Shown here: one piece after another, positions 37,990 to 46,949 of the stretch
Layout: every line of letters starts with the position of its first letter
Numbering within the stretch: position 1 is the first letter of the stretch
DNA from: Prosthecobacter debontii
Lineage (GTDB): Bacteria > Verrucomicrobiota > Verrucomicrobiia > Verrucomicrobiales > Verrucomicrobiaceae
Length of the DNA stretch: 64,000 nt
Reading direction: 5' to 3'
Assembly: GCA_945860295.1 (NCBI GenBank)
Contig: CAMAQH010000008.1
Span: 62,001 to 126,000 of the forward strand
Position numbers and translations under genes: made by a program
The notes under the pieces: model-generated
Databases searched by the model: none
Told to the model about the DNA's origin: nothing
The model's input: the letters and a program-made list of their open reading frames with translations, nothing else

Positions 37990-39111
37990 TTACTCCGGTT
38001 TCAGCACCACCTTGAGCAGGCCTTCCTTGTTGTCATACAGACGCTTGAACCAGCCGCCACCTTCCGCAAGCGGAGCTACGGCGCTGAGAAGTGGCTCCAC
38101 TTTGATGCTGCCGTCTTCGATGCGGCGGATTGCCTCAGGATACTCACCGGCGCAGGAGCAGGAACCACGAATGGTGAGCTGACGGGTGACGACTTCTTGC
38201 AGTGGAAAAGGCGTGCTTGGTTGCAAATTTCCGATCAAGATGACCTGCCCACCTTTGCGTACGCAACGGATCGCGAGATCGAGTGGCGCTGCAGCTCCGA
38301 CGACTTCAAAACTGGCGTCTGCGCCATCGCCACCGCAGATCTCACGCAGATGCATGGCCAGACCTTCCTGCTTGGCATGGAAGGCGTCTGAAGCGCCGAG
38401 TTCTTTGGCGAGGGCGAGACGCTTTTCATCGAGATCAATGGCGATCACACGCTCCCAGCCACGGGCCTTCAAAGCCTGGACGACGAGCAGCCCGATCAAG
38501 CCCGCGCCGACGACGACGGCGGTGCCGCCGCGCGCTTCTTCAGCATGGCATTCGCAGCCGTGACCGCAGCTTTCAGGTGCTTGTTCTGCCACTGGATCAA
38601 AAGCTTCACCGACCTCGATTCCATCCGCCAAATTCACGGCATGAAGAGCGATGGAGACTGGCTCGGCAAAAGCGGCTTTTTCATAGCTGAGTGTGTCTGG
38701 GATCGCGTAAAGGATGCGCGTGGGCAGCACGATCTTTTCGGCAAAGCAGCCGTGGCGGCGATACTCGCCCGGTGAGACGCCCAGCACTTTGCGCTTCGGG
38801 CACAGATTCACATAGCCAGCCTCGCACTCTTCGCACTCACCACAGTATTCTGTGGAGTCGAAAGTCACGCGGTCACCGAGCTTCCACTCGGTCACGCCTT
38901 CACCCACGCCGATGATTTCACCCGCTGCCTCATGGCCCATGACGATGGGAGGCTGGCGGCGACCACTGCGGCCGTCCATACCATGAATGTCACTGCCGCA
39001 GATGCCGCAGGCTTTGATATTCACCAGCACCTCGCCACTGCTTGGCACAGGGTCAGGAAAACCGATGTCGTAATTGAATTCCGAGGGCGCAGTGAGGACG
39101 AGTGCTTTCAT
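37990..39111 (-). CDS. Zinc-dependent medium-chain dehydrogenase with Cys/His-rich insert
   Basis: A 373-residue MDR-type alcohol or polyol dehydrogenase. Catalytic zinc ligands are C35 (CGICGSD) and H60-E61 (GHEAAG); structural zinc cysteines are C90, C93, C96 and C104. The NAD(P)-binding Rossmann motif is VVVGAGLIGLLV. Between the catalytic and cofactor domains, residues about 171-194 form an insert with C182, H184, C186, C188 and H189, not part of the usual fold. Best family match is the threonine/sorbitol dehydrogenase branch. Together with the adjacent aldo/keto reductase, sugar or polyol oxidation is likely. Confidence 0.9.
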   Translation of the reverse strand: MKALVLTAPSEFNYDIGFPDPVPSSGEVLVNIKACGICGSDIHGMDGRSGRRQPPIVMGHEAAGEIIGVGEGVTEWKLGDRVTFDSTEYCGECEECEAGYVNLCPKRKVLGVSPGEYRRHGCFAEKIVLPTRILYAIPDTLSYEKAAFAEPVSIALHAVNLADGIEVGEAFDPVAEQAPESCGHGCECHAEEARGGTAVVVGAGLIGLLVVQALKARGWERVIAIDLDEKRLALAKELGASDAFHAKQEGLAMHLREICGGDGADASFEVVGAAAPLDLAIRCVRKGGQVILIGNLQPSTPFPLQEVVTRQLTIRGSCSCAGEYPEAIRRIEDGSIKVEPLLSAVAPLAEGGGWFKRLYDNKEGLLKVVLKPE

Positions 39112-39166
39112 GGGACTCTGAGCATGAAAAGCTCAGGCCCCGTGGCAAGCGCAGAGGTGAGTCAGA

Positions 39167-40285
39167 TCACCACTCCAGCGTCAGGTCCCAGCGTTTGGCG
39201 GCTTCGAGCAACTCATCACGCATGGCCCATTCGTCGGGGCGGGGCTCCTGGCCGGAGTGACGGGCACTGGCACCTTTCAGGGTCATGCAGCCGGTGTTGT
39301 CACCGATCTGGCGGATGGTTTCGACCTCTTCCGAAGTCAGACATTGCGGCGGCAGATTAGCGACTTCGTCGAGCTTGCTATCAATGCTGCGAGCTCCTTC
39401 ACCGTGTTCTTGAATCATGGTCGGCACCACACTCTTCACGGCTGTATTGGCTAGGGTCCACAGACAGGCGAGTTGCAGCATTGTAATGCCATGCTTCTCG
39501 GCGATCGGGCGGATTTTCTCCAGCTTCTCCACGCCATGCTCGATCCAGCCGCCAGGACGGTGAGTGCGGTGATCACCATCACGGAAGGGATGGCCAGGGC
39601 GCACGTCATCATGGAAAATGCCACCGTAGTCCACGACTCGAGCCAGGATGTCCACGTTGTTCTTTTCAGCCGCGCCGAGCACATGCTGGCCGGGCCAAGG
39701 CTCGAATGGATTCAGGATAATCATTGCCCAGTCCATGCGATCACCGAATTTTTCAAAGCACTCGATCATGTCCAAAGTGAAACCATTCGCAGGGCCAGGG
39801 GCGATACCGAGACGATCCGCCATGCCTTCGTCCTTCAGCTTGGTGAAAGCGTTCCAAACTTTATCGCTGGTGTAAGCGATGCTATCAGGATTATGCAGCA
39901 TGAGCAGATCGAACTTCGAGGTCTGGCAGCGTTTCAGAGACTTCTCCGTGGCCATTTTGAGGTAGTCATAGTAGCCGTCAGCACCGCGCAGCGACGGATC
40001 AGTGAAGCGCGGGTAGCCTTTGGAGCCAGCACGCAGTCCTTCATAGAAATCGTGCCCCACAATTCCGACGAGGCAGTATTCATCGCGCGGGATTCCCTTC
40101 AGAGCCTCGCCCAAAAGCGCATCGGCACGACCCGCTCCATAGACATCAGCGGTGACAAAGGTGCGCACACCTTTTTCGAAGGAGAGGCGCATAAGATTCT
40201 TGTATTGCTCTTCGGAGAGCTGCTCTCCGTAATGCATAAAGCGGCCACCACTCCAGGTGCCGTAGGCGGTTCGTCCGAGATTCAT
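39167..40285 (-). CDS. Aldo/keto reductase
   Basis: A 372-residue TIM-barrel oxidoreductase using NADP(H). Seen: the opening MNLGRTAYGTWSGG with D47 and Y49 in TADVYGAG, FDLLMLHNPD with the histidine of the catalytic set, and a late TMLQLACLWTLAN plus VKSVVPTMIQ typical of the cofactor-binding end. C-terminal residues include a CMTLKGA segment. It is transcribed in the same direction as the zinc dehydrogenase, 55 bp upstream of it, so both may serve one sugar pathway. The substrate is unknown. Confidence 0.9.
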   Translation of the reverse strand: MNLGRTAYGTWSGGRFMHYGEQLSEEQYKNLMRLSFEKGVRTFVTADVYGAGRADALLGEALKGIPRDEYCLVGIVGHDFYEGLRAGSKGYPRFTDPSLRGADGYYDYLKMATEKSLKRCQTSKFDLLMLHNPDSIAYTSDKVWNAFTKLKDEGMADRLGIAPGPANGFTLDMIECFEKFGDRMDWAMIILNPFEPWPGQHVLGAAEKNNVDILARVVDYGGIFHDDVRPGHPFRDGDHRTHRPGGWIEHGVEKLEKIRPIAEKHGITMLQLACLWTLANTAVKSVVPTMIQEHGEGARSIDSKLDEVANLPPQCLTSEEVETIRQIGDNTGCMTLKGASARHSGQEPRPDEWAMRDELLEAAKRWDLTLEW

Positions 40286-40413
40286 GAGAGGTCGATGAGG
40301 TATTGTGGGTTGGTTAAAAAGAAGGGCGATTCTAGAAGCGGAATCGCATCAGGCAAGTGTCCTGGCTGAAAACAGCAAGCATCGCTCAGCGAAAGACCGT
40401 ATCCACACGCTAC

Positions 40414-40446
40414 AAAAAAAGGCAGGCCCTCACAGGCCTGCCTTTT
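40414..40446 (-). terminator. Intrinsic terminator of rpmB
   Basis: Perfect 10-bp arms AAGGCAGGCC and GGCCTGCCTT with loop CTCACA (plus-strand order, 40419-40444). On the minus strand a run of seven T follows; the other side also has TTTT, so it may work in both directions. Confidence 0.88.
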
Positions 40447-40468
40447 GACAACACAATCAGCATTAAAA

Positions 40469-40732
40469 TCAGATCAGACCAGCAGTCTTCAGGACTGTGT
40501 AAGCACCATTCTTGTTCACGGTCTTCAGGGCGCGAGCGGTGAGCTTCACGGTCACGAACTTGTTCAGCTCGGGAATCCAGATGCGCTTCGTGCGGAGGTT
40601 GGGGAAGATGACGCGCTTCACACGCTTCGTGATGTGCTTACCGATACCACCCTCTTTCTTAGCTTTACCGCTACGATGAATGTGGTGGCCGCGTGTGACG
40701 CCGACTCCGGATACTTGACAGACTTTAGCCAT
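40469..40732 (-). CDS. rpmB: 50S ribosomal protein L28
   Basis: An 87-residue large-subunit protein. The opening MAKVCQVSGVGVTRGHHIHRSG, slightly varied from the usual C-x-x-T-G-K, followed by KRVKRVIFPNLRTKRIWIP and LTARALKTVNKNGAY, is characteristic. The upstream 23 codons of the longer frame are not part of the family. It follows ndk, with an inverted repeat at 40779-40795 between them, and ends at a strong terminator. Confidence 0.96.
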   Translation of the reverse strand: MAKVCQVSGVGVTRGHHIHRSGKAKKEGGIGKHITKRVKRVIFPNLRTKRIWIPELNKFVTVKLTARALKTVNKNGAYTVLKTAGLI

Positions 40733-40778
40733 ATAAAAAGGTTCGTTAGATTGGGGGAAAAGGGGGCCCAAGGTAGCC

Positions 40779-40795
40779 GACGACTCCGAGTCGTC
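40779..40795. repeat. Perfect short inverted repeat between ndk and rpmB
   Basis: GACGACT-CCG-AGTCGTC, a perfect 7-bp stem. With the adjacent imperfect hairpin at about 40799-40829 (CCACGGAAAAG against CTTTCCGGTGG) it fills the gap after ndk, and could attenuate or process the ndk-rpmB transcript. Confidence 0.5.
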
Positions 40796-40830
40796 AACCA
40801 CGGAAAAGCACTTTTTCTTTCCGGTGGGGT

Positions 40831-41256
40831 TTAGTAACTGAAAATTTCGCCGTCCTTGAAGAAGCGCTTCAGTTCGACTGCCGCAGCTTCAGGGGAGTCC
40901 GAGGCGTGCACAACATTCGTCATCTTGTCGCTACCAAAGTCACCACGGATGGTGCCTTTCGGTGCGGCTTTAGAATCTGTAGGGCCGAGCAGATCACGAA
41001 CATGAGCAATCACATTGTCACCGCCGAGTGCCACAGCGATCACCGGATTGCTCTTCATGAAATTGGCCACGTCGGGGAAGAAAGGCTTATCAGCGATGTG
41101 CGAGTAATGTTCCTTCAGGAGTTCGTCCGTGAGAAGGATCATTTTGATGCCACGCACGCGGAAGCCTTCGGCCTCCAGACGGCGCAGAACTTCGCCATTC
41201 AGACCTTGGGCGACGCAATCGGGTTTCAGCAGGAGCAGGGAAGTTTCTTGAGCCAT
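40831..41256 (-). CDS. ndk: Nucleoside diphosphate kinase
   Basis: Transfers the gamma phosphate between nucleoside triphosphates and diphosphates, balancing the NTP pools. The 141-residue sequence has K11 in LLLLKPDCV, and the phospho-histidine H117 in MTNVVHASDS; GTIRGDFGSD is also present. Length is standard. Start at MAQETSLL; the extra upstream codons are non-homologous. It lies upstream of rpmB on the same strand. Confidence 0.97.
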   Translation of the reverse strand: MAQETSLLLLKPDCVAQGLNGEVLRRLEAEGFRVRGIKMILLTDELLKEHYSHIADKPFFPDVANFMKSNPVIAVALGGDNVIAHVRDLLGPTDSKAAPKGTIRGDFGSDKMTNVVHASDSPEAAAVELKRFFKDGEIFSY

Positions 41257-41330
41257 GGTGTTTTTTCGGGGGGATGAAAAGGGCGCGCACATTGGCGCAC
41301 CGCCCTGGAGAGTCAAGGGATTCGGTAGGT

Positions 41331-41405
41331 AGCGGAAGGCGTCAGCATTCCGTAGGATCGTGGGCTGTTACCAGATCGAGGCTGGCTCACGCCAGTCACT
41401 ACAAC
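41331..41405. repeat. Compound hairpin repeat overlapping a stop codon
   Basis: Two hairpins lie in tandem: CGGAA...TTCCG (41333-41352) and CTGGC-TCAC-GCCAG (41382-41395) followed by TCACTACAAC. The CTA of the last block (41399-41401) is the stop codon of the minus-strand gene at 41399. This right-hand hairpin shares the CTAC-edge layout with the units at 18059, 30859 and 62424. Confidence 0.55.
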
Positions 41406-42169
41406 TTCCGCAGATAGCCATCGCAGCGATTATGCCATCCGGCCAACCAGCGCTGTTCCTTCCGGGCAGCGGGTGCGTTTTGCACTCGGCGTGACAGCGT
41501 GGCTTTGGCTGAGGCCGCAAAAGCCGCAGGGCTCGGCGCGGTCATACCTTCCAGCACTTGCAACAGCCCCCAGCCGAGGCCGTTGTAACGCTCCGTCTTC
41601 ACCGTGCCCTCACCTTTGAAATTCACGTAGTCGATCAGACAAAACGCACCTTCAGGCGTCGCCGACAGGCCATCGAAGTTTGCCTTAACGCGCTTCTTCT
41701 GCTGCGACTCCGCCAGCATCTTGGGCCGGGCCGCCTTCAGCCTAACTAAAATGAAGTCCGTCTGTAAAGATACGTTTTTCGACATGATCACCCGCAACTC
41801 CTTTTGCCGCGCACCACCACTCTCGGACTCAAACGCCGCGTTGCTGCTCCACGGACACGGTCCTTTCGCCCAACTCGGCATCGCCACTCCACGCGCTTCC
41901 GCAAAGGCCACGAGTTGAGGGAAACTCTCCTCAAACGGCCCGCGCTGCCCCTTCGGATACCAAATAAAATGCCCGATCCCCAACGACGCAAAAGCCTCCC
42001 CTGCATTCCAGCTCGTCAGCCCCGCCACCGATCCCGAGCATTCATTCTGCCAGATCCGCAACCCCACCCGCTGAAGCTGAGCCTGACTCAAAGAGACGCC
42101 AGCTCCATGAGCTGAGATCAATGGGCTGGCACCGAGGGCTAGAATGAAAAAAGTACGGCGGGTAATCAT
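41399..42169 (-). CDS. Exported protein of unknown function
   Basis: A 256-residue protein with a signal that has an RR pair (MITRRTFFILALGASPLISAHG), so Sec or Tat export. The mature part begins with a helix (QAQLQRVGLRIWQNECSGSV) carrying a glutamate, followed by LTSWNAGEAFASLGIGHFIWYP. A glutamate helix before a short aromatic IGHFIWY block is reminiscent of lysozyme-like domains, but I cannot confirm this. Later CLIDYVNFKGEGTV and RYNGLGWGLLQVLEGM look conserved, and the C-terminus is basic. The stop codon sits in a repeat element, so the natural end may differ. Confidence 0.75.
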   Translation of the reverse strand: MITRRTFFILALGASPLISAHGAGVSLSQAQLQRVGLRIWQNECSGSVAGLTSWNAGEAFASLGIGHFIWYPKGQRGPFEESFPQLVAFAEARGVAMPSWAKGPCPWSSNAAFESESGGARQKELRVIMSKNVSLQTDFILVRLKAARPKMLAESQQKKRVKANFDGLSATPEGAFCLIDYVNFKGEGTVKTERYNGLGWGLLQVLEGMTAPSPAAFAASAKATLSRRVQNAPAARKEQRWLAGWHNRCDGYLRKL

Positions 42170-42214
42170 GGGTAGTTCACATGAACTCAAGCTCGAAGAA
42201 TGAACCTGATCAAC

Positions 42215-43867
42215 TCAGGGTTTTGTCGGCAAGATGACCCGTGATGCGTGACTCATGTCATGCCAGATCGTGTTGATCGCTGCGACACCTGACTCGGTGA
42301 CGAAGTGCGTGATCGGGCTGCCGGTCTGCGTGTTTGGCTCAAAATACGGCGCGCCAGTGCTGGCGATGGTGATGCGCACGCGGTGGCCTTGGTTGAAGAT
42401 GATGCTTACCCAGCCGATATCCCAGGCAAGTTTCGTCACCTGACCGGGCACGAGCAGTTTCTGATGATCGAAGCCTTCGTGATAACGCGCACGCAGTGGA
42501 TAATCGACCAGCAGGATGGAGCGCCCATCGGGATACACATCGGTCACGCGCAGCACGAAGTCAGTGTCCTTCGCAGTAGATGACACGAAGACTTCGGCTT
42601 TGATGCGCCCAGTGACTTCGAGCGGTTTGGTGAGCACCTCGCTGCTCCAGATGCGGACTTCGGCCTGCTCTTCAAACGTGCGTGCATCTTTTGCACCAGG
42701 GAAGCCGACTGCGTTGAGAATCATCGGCCGCGCTGGGTCGCTTGCATATGAGGTGCTGGCGTTCGGGACCTTGGGCTTGCTGGGGGCCAGCTTGCCATCG
42801 GGTTGCAGGAACCAGTCTGCTGCTGTGCTGGCTGGCGGGAAGTCTTCGGCCTCGCGCCAGACATTGCCTGGCGCGCCAGCTTCGCCAGTCGCACCCATCA
42901 CATAGTATTTCACAGGCGTGTCTTTCTCGGCGCCGTTGTCCACGCCTTTGAGGTAGTGGTTGAACCACTTCGTCATGTGCGGATAAACATCAAACATCGC
43001 GTTTTCAGGAAACACGAGTTCACCGATCTTGTTAGACTTCGGATAGCCACCGTGCAGCCACGGACCGATAATGAGCTGCTGCTTACCACGCGAGTTGTCG
43101 CCACCGCGCTGGTTGCGGCCGATGAAGCTCGCCACACTGCCCTGGCACATGAAATCAAACCAACTGCCGATGGTGAAGCATGGGTAATTCATCTTGTCGA
43201 AGTGCAGTGAAGCATCTTCGTCTTTCCAATACTCATCATAGTCTGGGTGCTGGTCCCACTCGCGCAGCATGTCCTCGTTGTCCTTGAGTTCACGCGCAAC
43301 CGCACCACCTTTGATGAAGCGTTGCGGCTTCGTCGCTCCGCCGATGCGGTAACCTTCTTGATACAAACTCAAACCTGTATCAGTCATGTATTGCGCGACG
43401 AGATGCGGAGGTTGTGTCACCGCGAGATAGTTCTGTGCGTAGCCTGCCTGTGAGCCGCCGTAAGTGCCGATCTTCCCCGTACACCATGGCTGTGTGGCTA
43501 GCCACTCACACACATCATAGCCATCGCGAAGCTCACCCCATTGCAGCCCGCGATAGCCGCGATACACGCCCTCGCTTTCATGAGTGCCACGATAGTTCAC
43601 CAGCGCGATGACGAAGCCGCCTTCGGCAAATTTTGCCGCCGCCTTGCGCGATCCCGCACTGGAGATGTCCGCATAGCGTTGCTCAAAAATGGCTGGCCAC
43701 TTTTGATCGCCCGCCGGAAAAAAGATATAGGCGGACAAGCGCTTCCCATCACGCATCGGGATCATCACATGCTCCTCACGCACGCTGCCAAAATCCAGCT
43801 TCGGTAGATCAGCGGCCAAAAGTGACGCATTGACGGTTAGGCACAATAAAAGATGTAGTAGGCGCAT
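42215..43867 (-). CDS. Secreted CocE/NonD-type hydrolase (X-Pro dipeptidyl-peptidase-like)
   Basis: A 550-residue alpha/beta hydrolase with a signal peptide (LLHLLLCLTVNASLLAAD). The nucleophile is S139 in GTYGGSQAGYA, as in cocaine esterase and the S15 peptidases. The N-terminal EEHVMIPMRDGKRLSAYIFFP and the C-terminal jelly-roll (TGRIKAEVFVSSTAKDTDFV; SILLVDYPLRARYHEGFD; GHRVRITIASTGAPYFEPN) complete the family layout. Substrates of the family are esters, acylated antibiotics or X-Pro peptides; none can be assigned here. Start at MRLLHLLL gives the signal peptide. Confidence 0.93.
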   Translation of the reverse strand: MRLLHLLLCLTVNASLLAADLPKLDFGSVREEHVMIPMRDGKRLSAYIFFPAGDQKWPAIFEQRYADISSAGSRKAAAKFAEGGFVIALVNYRGTHESEGVYRGYRGLQWGELRDGYDVCEWLATQPWCTGKIGTYGGSQAGYAQNYLAVTQPPHLVAQYMTDTGLSLYQEGYRIGGATKPQRFIKGGAVARELKDNEDMLREWDQHPDYDEYWKDEDASLHFDKMNYPCFTIGSWFDFMCQGSVASFIGRNQRGGDNSRGKQQLIIGPWLHGGYPKSNKIGELVFPENAMFDVYPHMTKWFNHYLKGVDNGAEKDTPVKYYVMGATGEAGAPGNVWREAEDFPPASTAADWFLQPDGKLAPSKPKVPNASTSYASDPARPMILNAVGFPGAKDARTFEEQAEVRIWSSEVLTKPLEVTGRIKAEVFVSSTAKDTDFVLRVTDVYPDGRSILLVDYPLRARYHEGFDHQKLLVPGQVTKLAWDIGWVSIIFNQGHRVRITIASTGAPYFEPNTQTGSPITHFVTESGVAAINTIWHDMSHASRVILPTKP

Positions 43868-44058
43868 GAAAACGATACGGCGGCCCACGGGGATACCTTG
43901 CCAGTGTTGAACAGGTCAATGGCTAGAAGCTGGTGCCAAGGCTGTCCTGATCACATCATCATCGCCTCTAGCCATTCGATCCGGCGCTGAAGTCAGAGAA
44001 ACACATAATAAGCGCGGGTTCTTTGACAGGCGCAAAATCAATCGGATGCTCTCCATGT

Positions 44059-44979
44059 ATGGAAGTTATTCGAGATTGTTGCCCCACCCCTGTTTTGTTC
44101 TTTATTCAGCGTCATCCTGAACTCACAGAGCTGGTACTGGCGGCTATACGAAGGGCTAGGCCTGCTCATCTTCTTGTGGCGGCAGATGGGCCGGAGGATG
44201 ACGAACGGTGTCAGCAGACACGGAAGCTAGTTCTGGAAGGCATTGACTGGCCTTGCGTCCTGCAGACGCGCTTTTCCGAAAAGCGACTCGGCTGCGGTCA
44301 GGCAATTTCACAAGCGCTGGACTGGGGTTTTACGGCTCATGAACGCTTAATCATAATTGAGGATGACTGCCTACCTGATCCCTCCTTCTTTCGTTTTTGT
44401 ACAGAGCTTCTTGAGCGGTATCAATACGAAGAAAAGGTCATGCAAATCTGCGGTAGCAATCTCAGCGGCCATAAAGCACAAAACGGTAGCAGCTATTATT
44501 GTTCGCGCTTCGCCACAATCTGGGGTTGGGCAAGTTGGCGAAGAGCTTGGATTCAAAACGATGCGCGCATGTCTGCGTGGCCAGCATATAGATCCTCGCA
44601 ATCATGGAAGAATTCGTGTAGCTTTACCGGAGAGGCGGTATGGAGAAAAGGCATCTACAATTCAGCGCATTCCGGAGCAATTGACACGTGGGATACAGCG
44701 TGGGAATTCACCAAGCAGGTTCGTTGCGGAGTCAGTTTAGTTCCATGCGTCAATCTTGTTTCCAATCTTGGGTGGGGAGCGGAGGCTACCCACACGTTTG
44801 ATCTGAATGACCCGCGTTCGCAGATGACGATAGTTTCAATCGATTTCCCCCTGCGACATGTTGAAACCATGGGGACACACGATGAAGCTGACCAGAGTTA
44901 TTTTTCCAAATACTGTCGTGCGCCATCTCTGGTGAGACGAGTAATGAATAAGTTGCTCCGGCTTTTGAATAAAAACTGA
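44059..44979 (+). CDS. Glycosyltransferase (HlpA-like, GT-A fold)
   Basis: A 306-residue transferase that opens a glycan gene block. The N-terminal half has LFFIQRHPELTELVLAAIRR and LVAADGP; a metal-binding motif lies in RLIIIEDDCLPDPSFFRFC, and CSRFATIWGWASWRRAW is typical of the hemolysin-associated HlpA-like glycosyltransferases that act on surface sugars. A TTG 12 codons upstream could start a longer frame, but the ATG is preferred. Its stop is two bases before the GT9 gene, so the two are an operon. A+T content is higher than in flanking genes, suggesting acquisition. Confidence 0.85.
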   Translation: MEVIRDCCPTPVLFFIQRHPELTELVLAAIRRARPAHLLVAADGPEDDERCQQTRKLVLEGIDWPCVLQTRFSEKRLGCGQAISQALDWGFTAHERLIIIEDDCLPDPSFFRFCTELLERYQYEEKVMQICGSNLSGHKAQNGSSYYCSRFATIWGWASWRRAWIQNDARMSAWPAYRSSQSWKNSCSFTGEAVWRKGIYNSAHSGAIDTWDTAWEFTKQVRCGVSLVPCVNLVSNLGWGAEATHTFDLNDPRSQMTIVSIDFPLRHVETMGTHDEADQSYFSKYCRAPSLVRRVMNKLLRLLNKN

Positions 44980-44980
44980 T

Positions 44981-46093
44981 ATGAATAGGGCAATCATGGC
45001 AGCTCGTTGGCTGATTTATCGCACGGTCATTACCGTGCTGATGACTTTGGTGCGTCCTCGCCACAGGATATCTTATCGCCTGACCATTCTTAAACTAGAT
45101 CGACTTGGAGATGCTGTGCTGTCTCTAGGAGCTGTCAGAAAGCTGCTTTCGAGCTTCCGCGAGGAAGAAACACTTTTGATCGTTTCCAGAATAGCCGCGC
45201 CAATCTATCACCTTGAGTTTCCTGGGATAACTCTGCTGATAATGCCTGCATTTTGTGAACGGTTTTGGCCAGACTTTCTGATATGCATGATTCGGCATGC
45301 ATATCTACTTCGAGCGATCACCACGGAGACGCTTGTTTGCCTGCGTCATCAACATTCGGACTATCTTTATGCTGTTGCGCTAATGCTGAATTCCAAACTT
45401 TGTTACGCCTCGAGATGGGAGGACAATGAGGAGCACACGAGTCTGTCATTTCCTAAATGTGACCTCTGCACTTACCCAGCCACATCAGCCAACACCTGCC
45501 TGGAACTAGAGGCGCACCGCCGTGTAGTGGAGAAAGTTTTGCATTTACGAACTGACCTCGCTGAAATGTTACCATATTTCACAAAGGTCGCGACCATGGA
45601 AGGCAACTCGTTGCTTGTCTGCCCGGTTTCAGGAAGCCCCATCCGTCAGTATCCAGTAGAACTCCTTACTGAAGCTATCTGTCTCTTTTTGCAGCAATTG
45701 ACCGACATTCCCGTTCACTTCTGCCTGCCTCCAGGTACAGATTGCACGCCCTGGGAAGATGCTTTGATGGCTTCGGGACTCACAAATGTTCAGTGGCATT
45801 TCCCGAATGACGTCGAGTCTCTTGTCAAGCTCATCGCCGAGGCACGTATCGTGCTAGCTCCTGATTCTGCACCAGCTCACATTGCTACGGCGCTGGATAA
45901 GGCAGGTGTTTTTTTACTGGGCGGAGGACACTTCGGCATGTTCGCTCCTTGGAGACAAAGTGAGCGTCAGAGATGGTTGAACCACGCCACGGAATGCTAC
46001 CAATGTCGATGGAACTGCACTCAAACTGAACCTTATTGCGTCACGCAAATTGACCCCCGTGAGATTGCATCTGCATTGTACGCTGTTCGATGA
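44981..46093 (+). CDS. Glycosyltransferase family 9 (heptosyltransferase-like)
   Basis: A 370-residue GT-B enzyme that transfers heptose or a related sugar to lipopolysaccharide core. Opening motif LTILKLDRLGDAVLSLGAVR and the donor-binding block VLAPDSAPAHIATALDKAG followed by LLGGGHFG are diagnostic; a C-terminal cysteine cluster (CYQCRWNCTQTEPYC) is common in this family. Placed 1 bp after the preceding transferase gene and convergent with the methyltransferase gene at 46116. Role: surface glycan assembly in the cytoplasm. Confidence 0.92.
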   Translation: MNRAIMAARWLIYRTVITVLMTLVRPRHRISYRLTILKLDRLGDAVLSLGAVRKLLSSFREEETLLIVSRIAAPIYHLEFPGITLLIMPAFCERFWPDFLICMIRHAYLLRAITTETLVCLRHQHSDYLYAVALMLNSKLCYASRWEDNEEHTSLSFPKCDLCTYPATSANTCLELEAHRRVVEKVLHLRTDLAEMLPYFTKVATMEGNSLLVCPVSGSPIRQYPVELLTEAICLFLQQLTDIPVHFCLPPGTDCTPWEDALMASGLTNVQWHFPNDVESLVKLIAEARIVLAPDSAPAHIATALDKAGVFLLGGGHFGMFAPWRQSERQRWLNHATECYQCRWNCTQTEPYCVTQIDPREIASALYAVR

Positions 46094-46115
46094 ACTGAAG
46101 AAAAAATGGAGGGAA

Positions 46116-46931
46116 TTAATCAGCTGAAGCATTGGTGTAGCGTTCCTTATCCAAAAGATGATCGTGCCATGTAAGACTTTTTCTTCTTAGCCTTAGCATA
46201 GCGTAAACAGATAAACAAAAGCGCGCCCACTTATTTGTTATCGCAAGCCGTGCTGTGATAGGCATATCGACGTCGCTGAAAACATGTAGGCCAGGATTGA
46301 TTTGAAAATAGCTACAGCACAACAGCTTAGCGAGTAACTCTAAAGACCGTCTTTGATAGAATGTAATGTGCTGACCAGTATCGAATGCATAATACCACCA
46401 TTCTCTTGGAGGAATTGAGGGATTAAAAGTTAGCGTAGAAAAAACCAAAGTCCGGCAACCAAACTTATTGAATTGCTGTTCGATGAATTCGACGGGATTG
46501 TGAATGTGCTCAAGAACTTCAAAGGCAAAGAGAGCATCTGCCTTGAATGGGTCTTGTGGTTCAAACGAACTCGCGAAAAGGTTTGGGCAATAAGGGTCGG
46601 TGGAAAAGCAATCAAAGCCCTTGTCTCTCAATAGCCTTGTGACCAACCCGTATCCTCCTGCCAGATCCACAAACCGTGCATTGCTGGAGAAGGTCAGTGA
46701 TAGAAAGATCTCCAAAAAGCGACTGTTGCCGATATTGCGAGCCACCAAGCCTGTGTCACCAGAAGTAATCGGCTCCTGGTAGGCTTGCTCAAGCCAGTAA
46801 GGAGCCTCGGTCTGCAAGAGGCCGCAGTGTGTGCAGCGATAGTAATGGACCTTGAATTGCCCGAGCACGGTCTCCTCAAAAGCGAAGTCCATTGGAATTC
46901 GCGAAATGGGGCAGTGAGGCGCTGTGTTCAT
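46116..46931 (-). CDS. SAM methyltransferase with N-terminal zinc-ribbon-like pair
   Basis: A 271-residue class I methyltransferase. N-terminal cysteines in CPISRIPM and YYRCTHCGLLQ look like a zinc-binding pair as in sugar C-methyltransferases of glycan clusters. SAM motif I is FVDLAGGYGLVTRLL with the acidic end of strand 2 in FSTDPYCP, then FEVLEHIHNPVEFIEQQ, and LVFSTLTFNP. A C-terminal helical region follows. It is co-oriented with the FkbM gene 18 bp away. Target is unknown; sugar or polyketide-like modification is likely by context. Confidence 0.88.
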   Translation of the reverse strand: MNTAPHCPISRIPMDFAFEETVLGQFKVHYYRCTHCGLLQTEAPYWLEQAYQEPITSGDTGLVARNIGNSRFLEIFLSLTFSSNARFVDLAGGYGLVTRLLRDKGFDCFSTDPYCPNLFASSFEPQDPFKADALFAFEVLEHIHNPVEFIEQQFNKFGCRTLVFSTLTFNPSIPPREWWYYAFDTGQHITFYQRRSLELLAKLLCCSYFQINPGLHVFSDVDMPITARLAITNKWARFCLSVYAMLRLRRKSLTWHDHLLDKERYTNASAD

Positions 46932-46949
46932 AAATCCGTGAGGCGTGCG

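Noticed and set aside
39473-40369. 298-residue plus-strand frame
   Set aside because: Antisense to the aldo/keto reductase, which has clear family motifs.
43868-44058. Possible tRNA or small RNA in the gap before the glycan block
   Set aside because: No cloverleaf pairing, no TTC-containing T loop and no terminator were seen.
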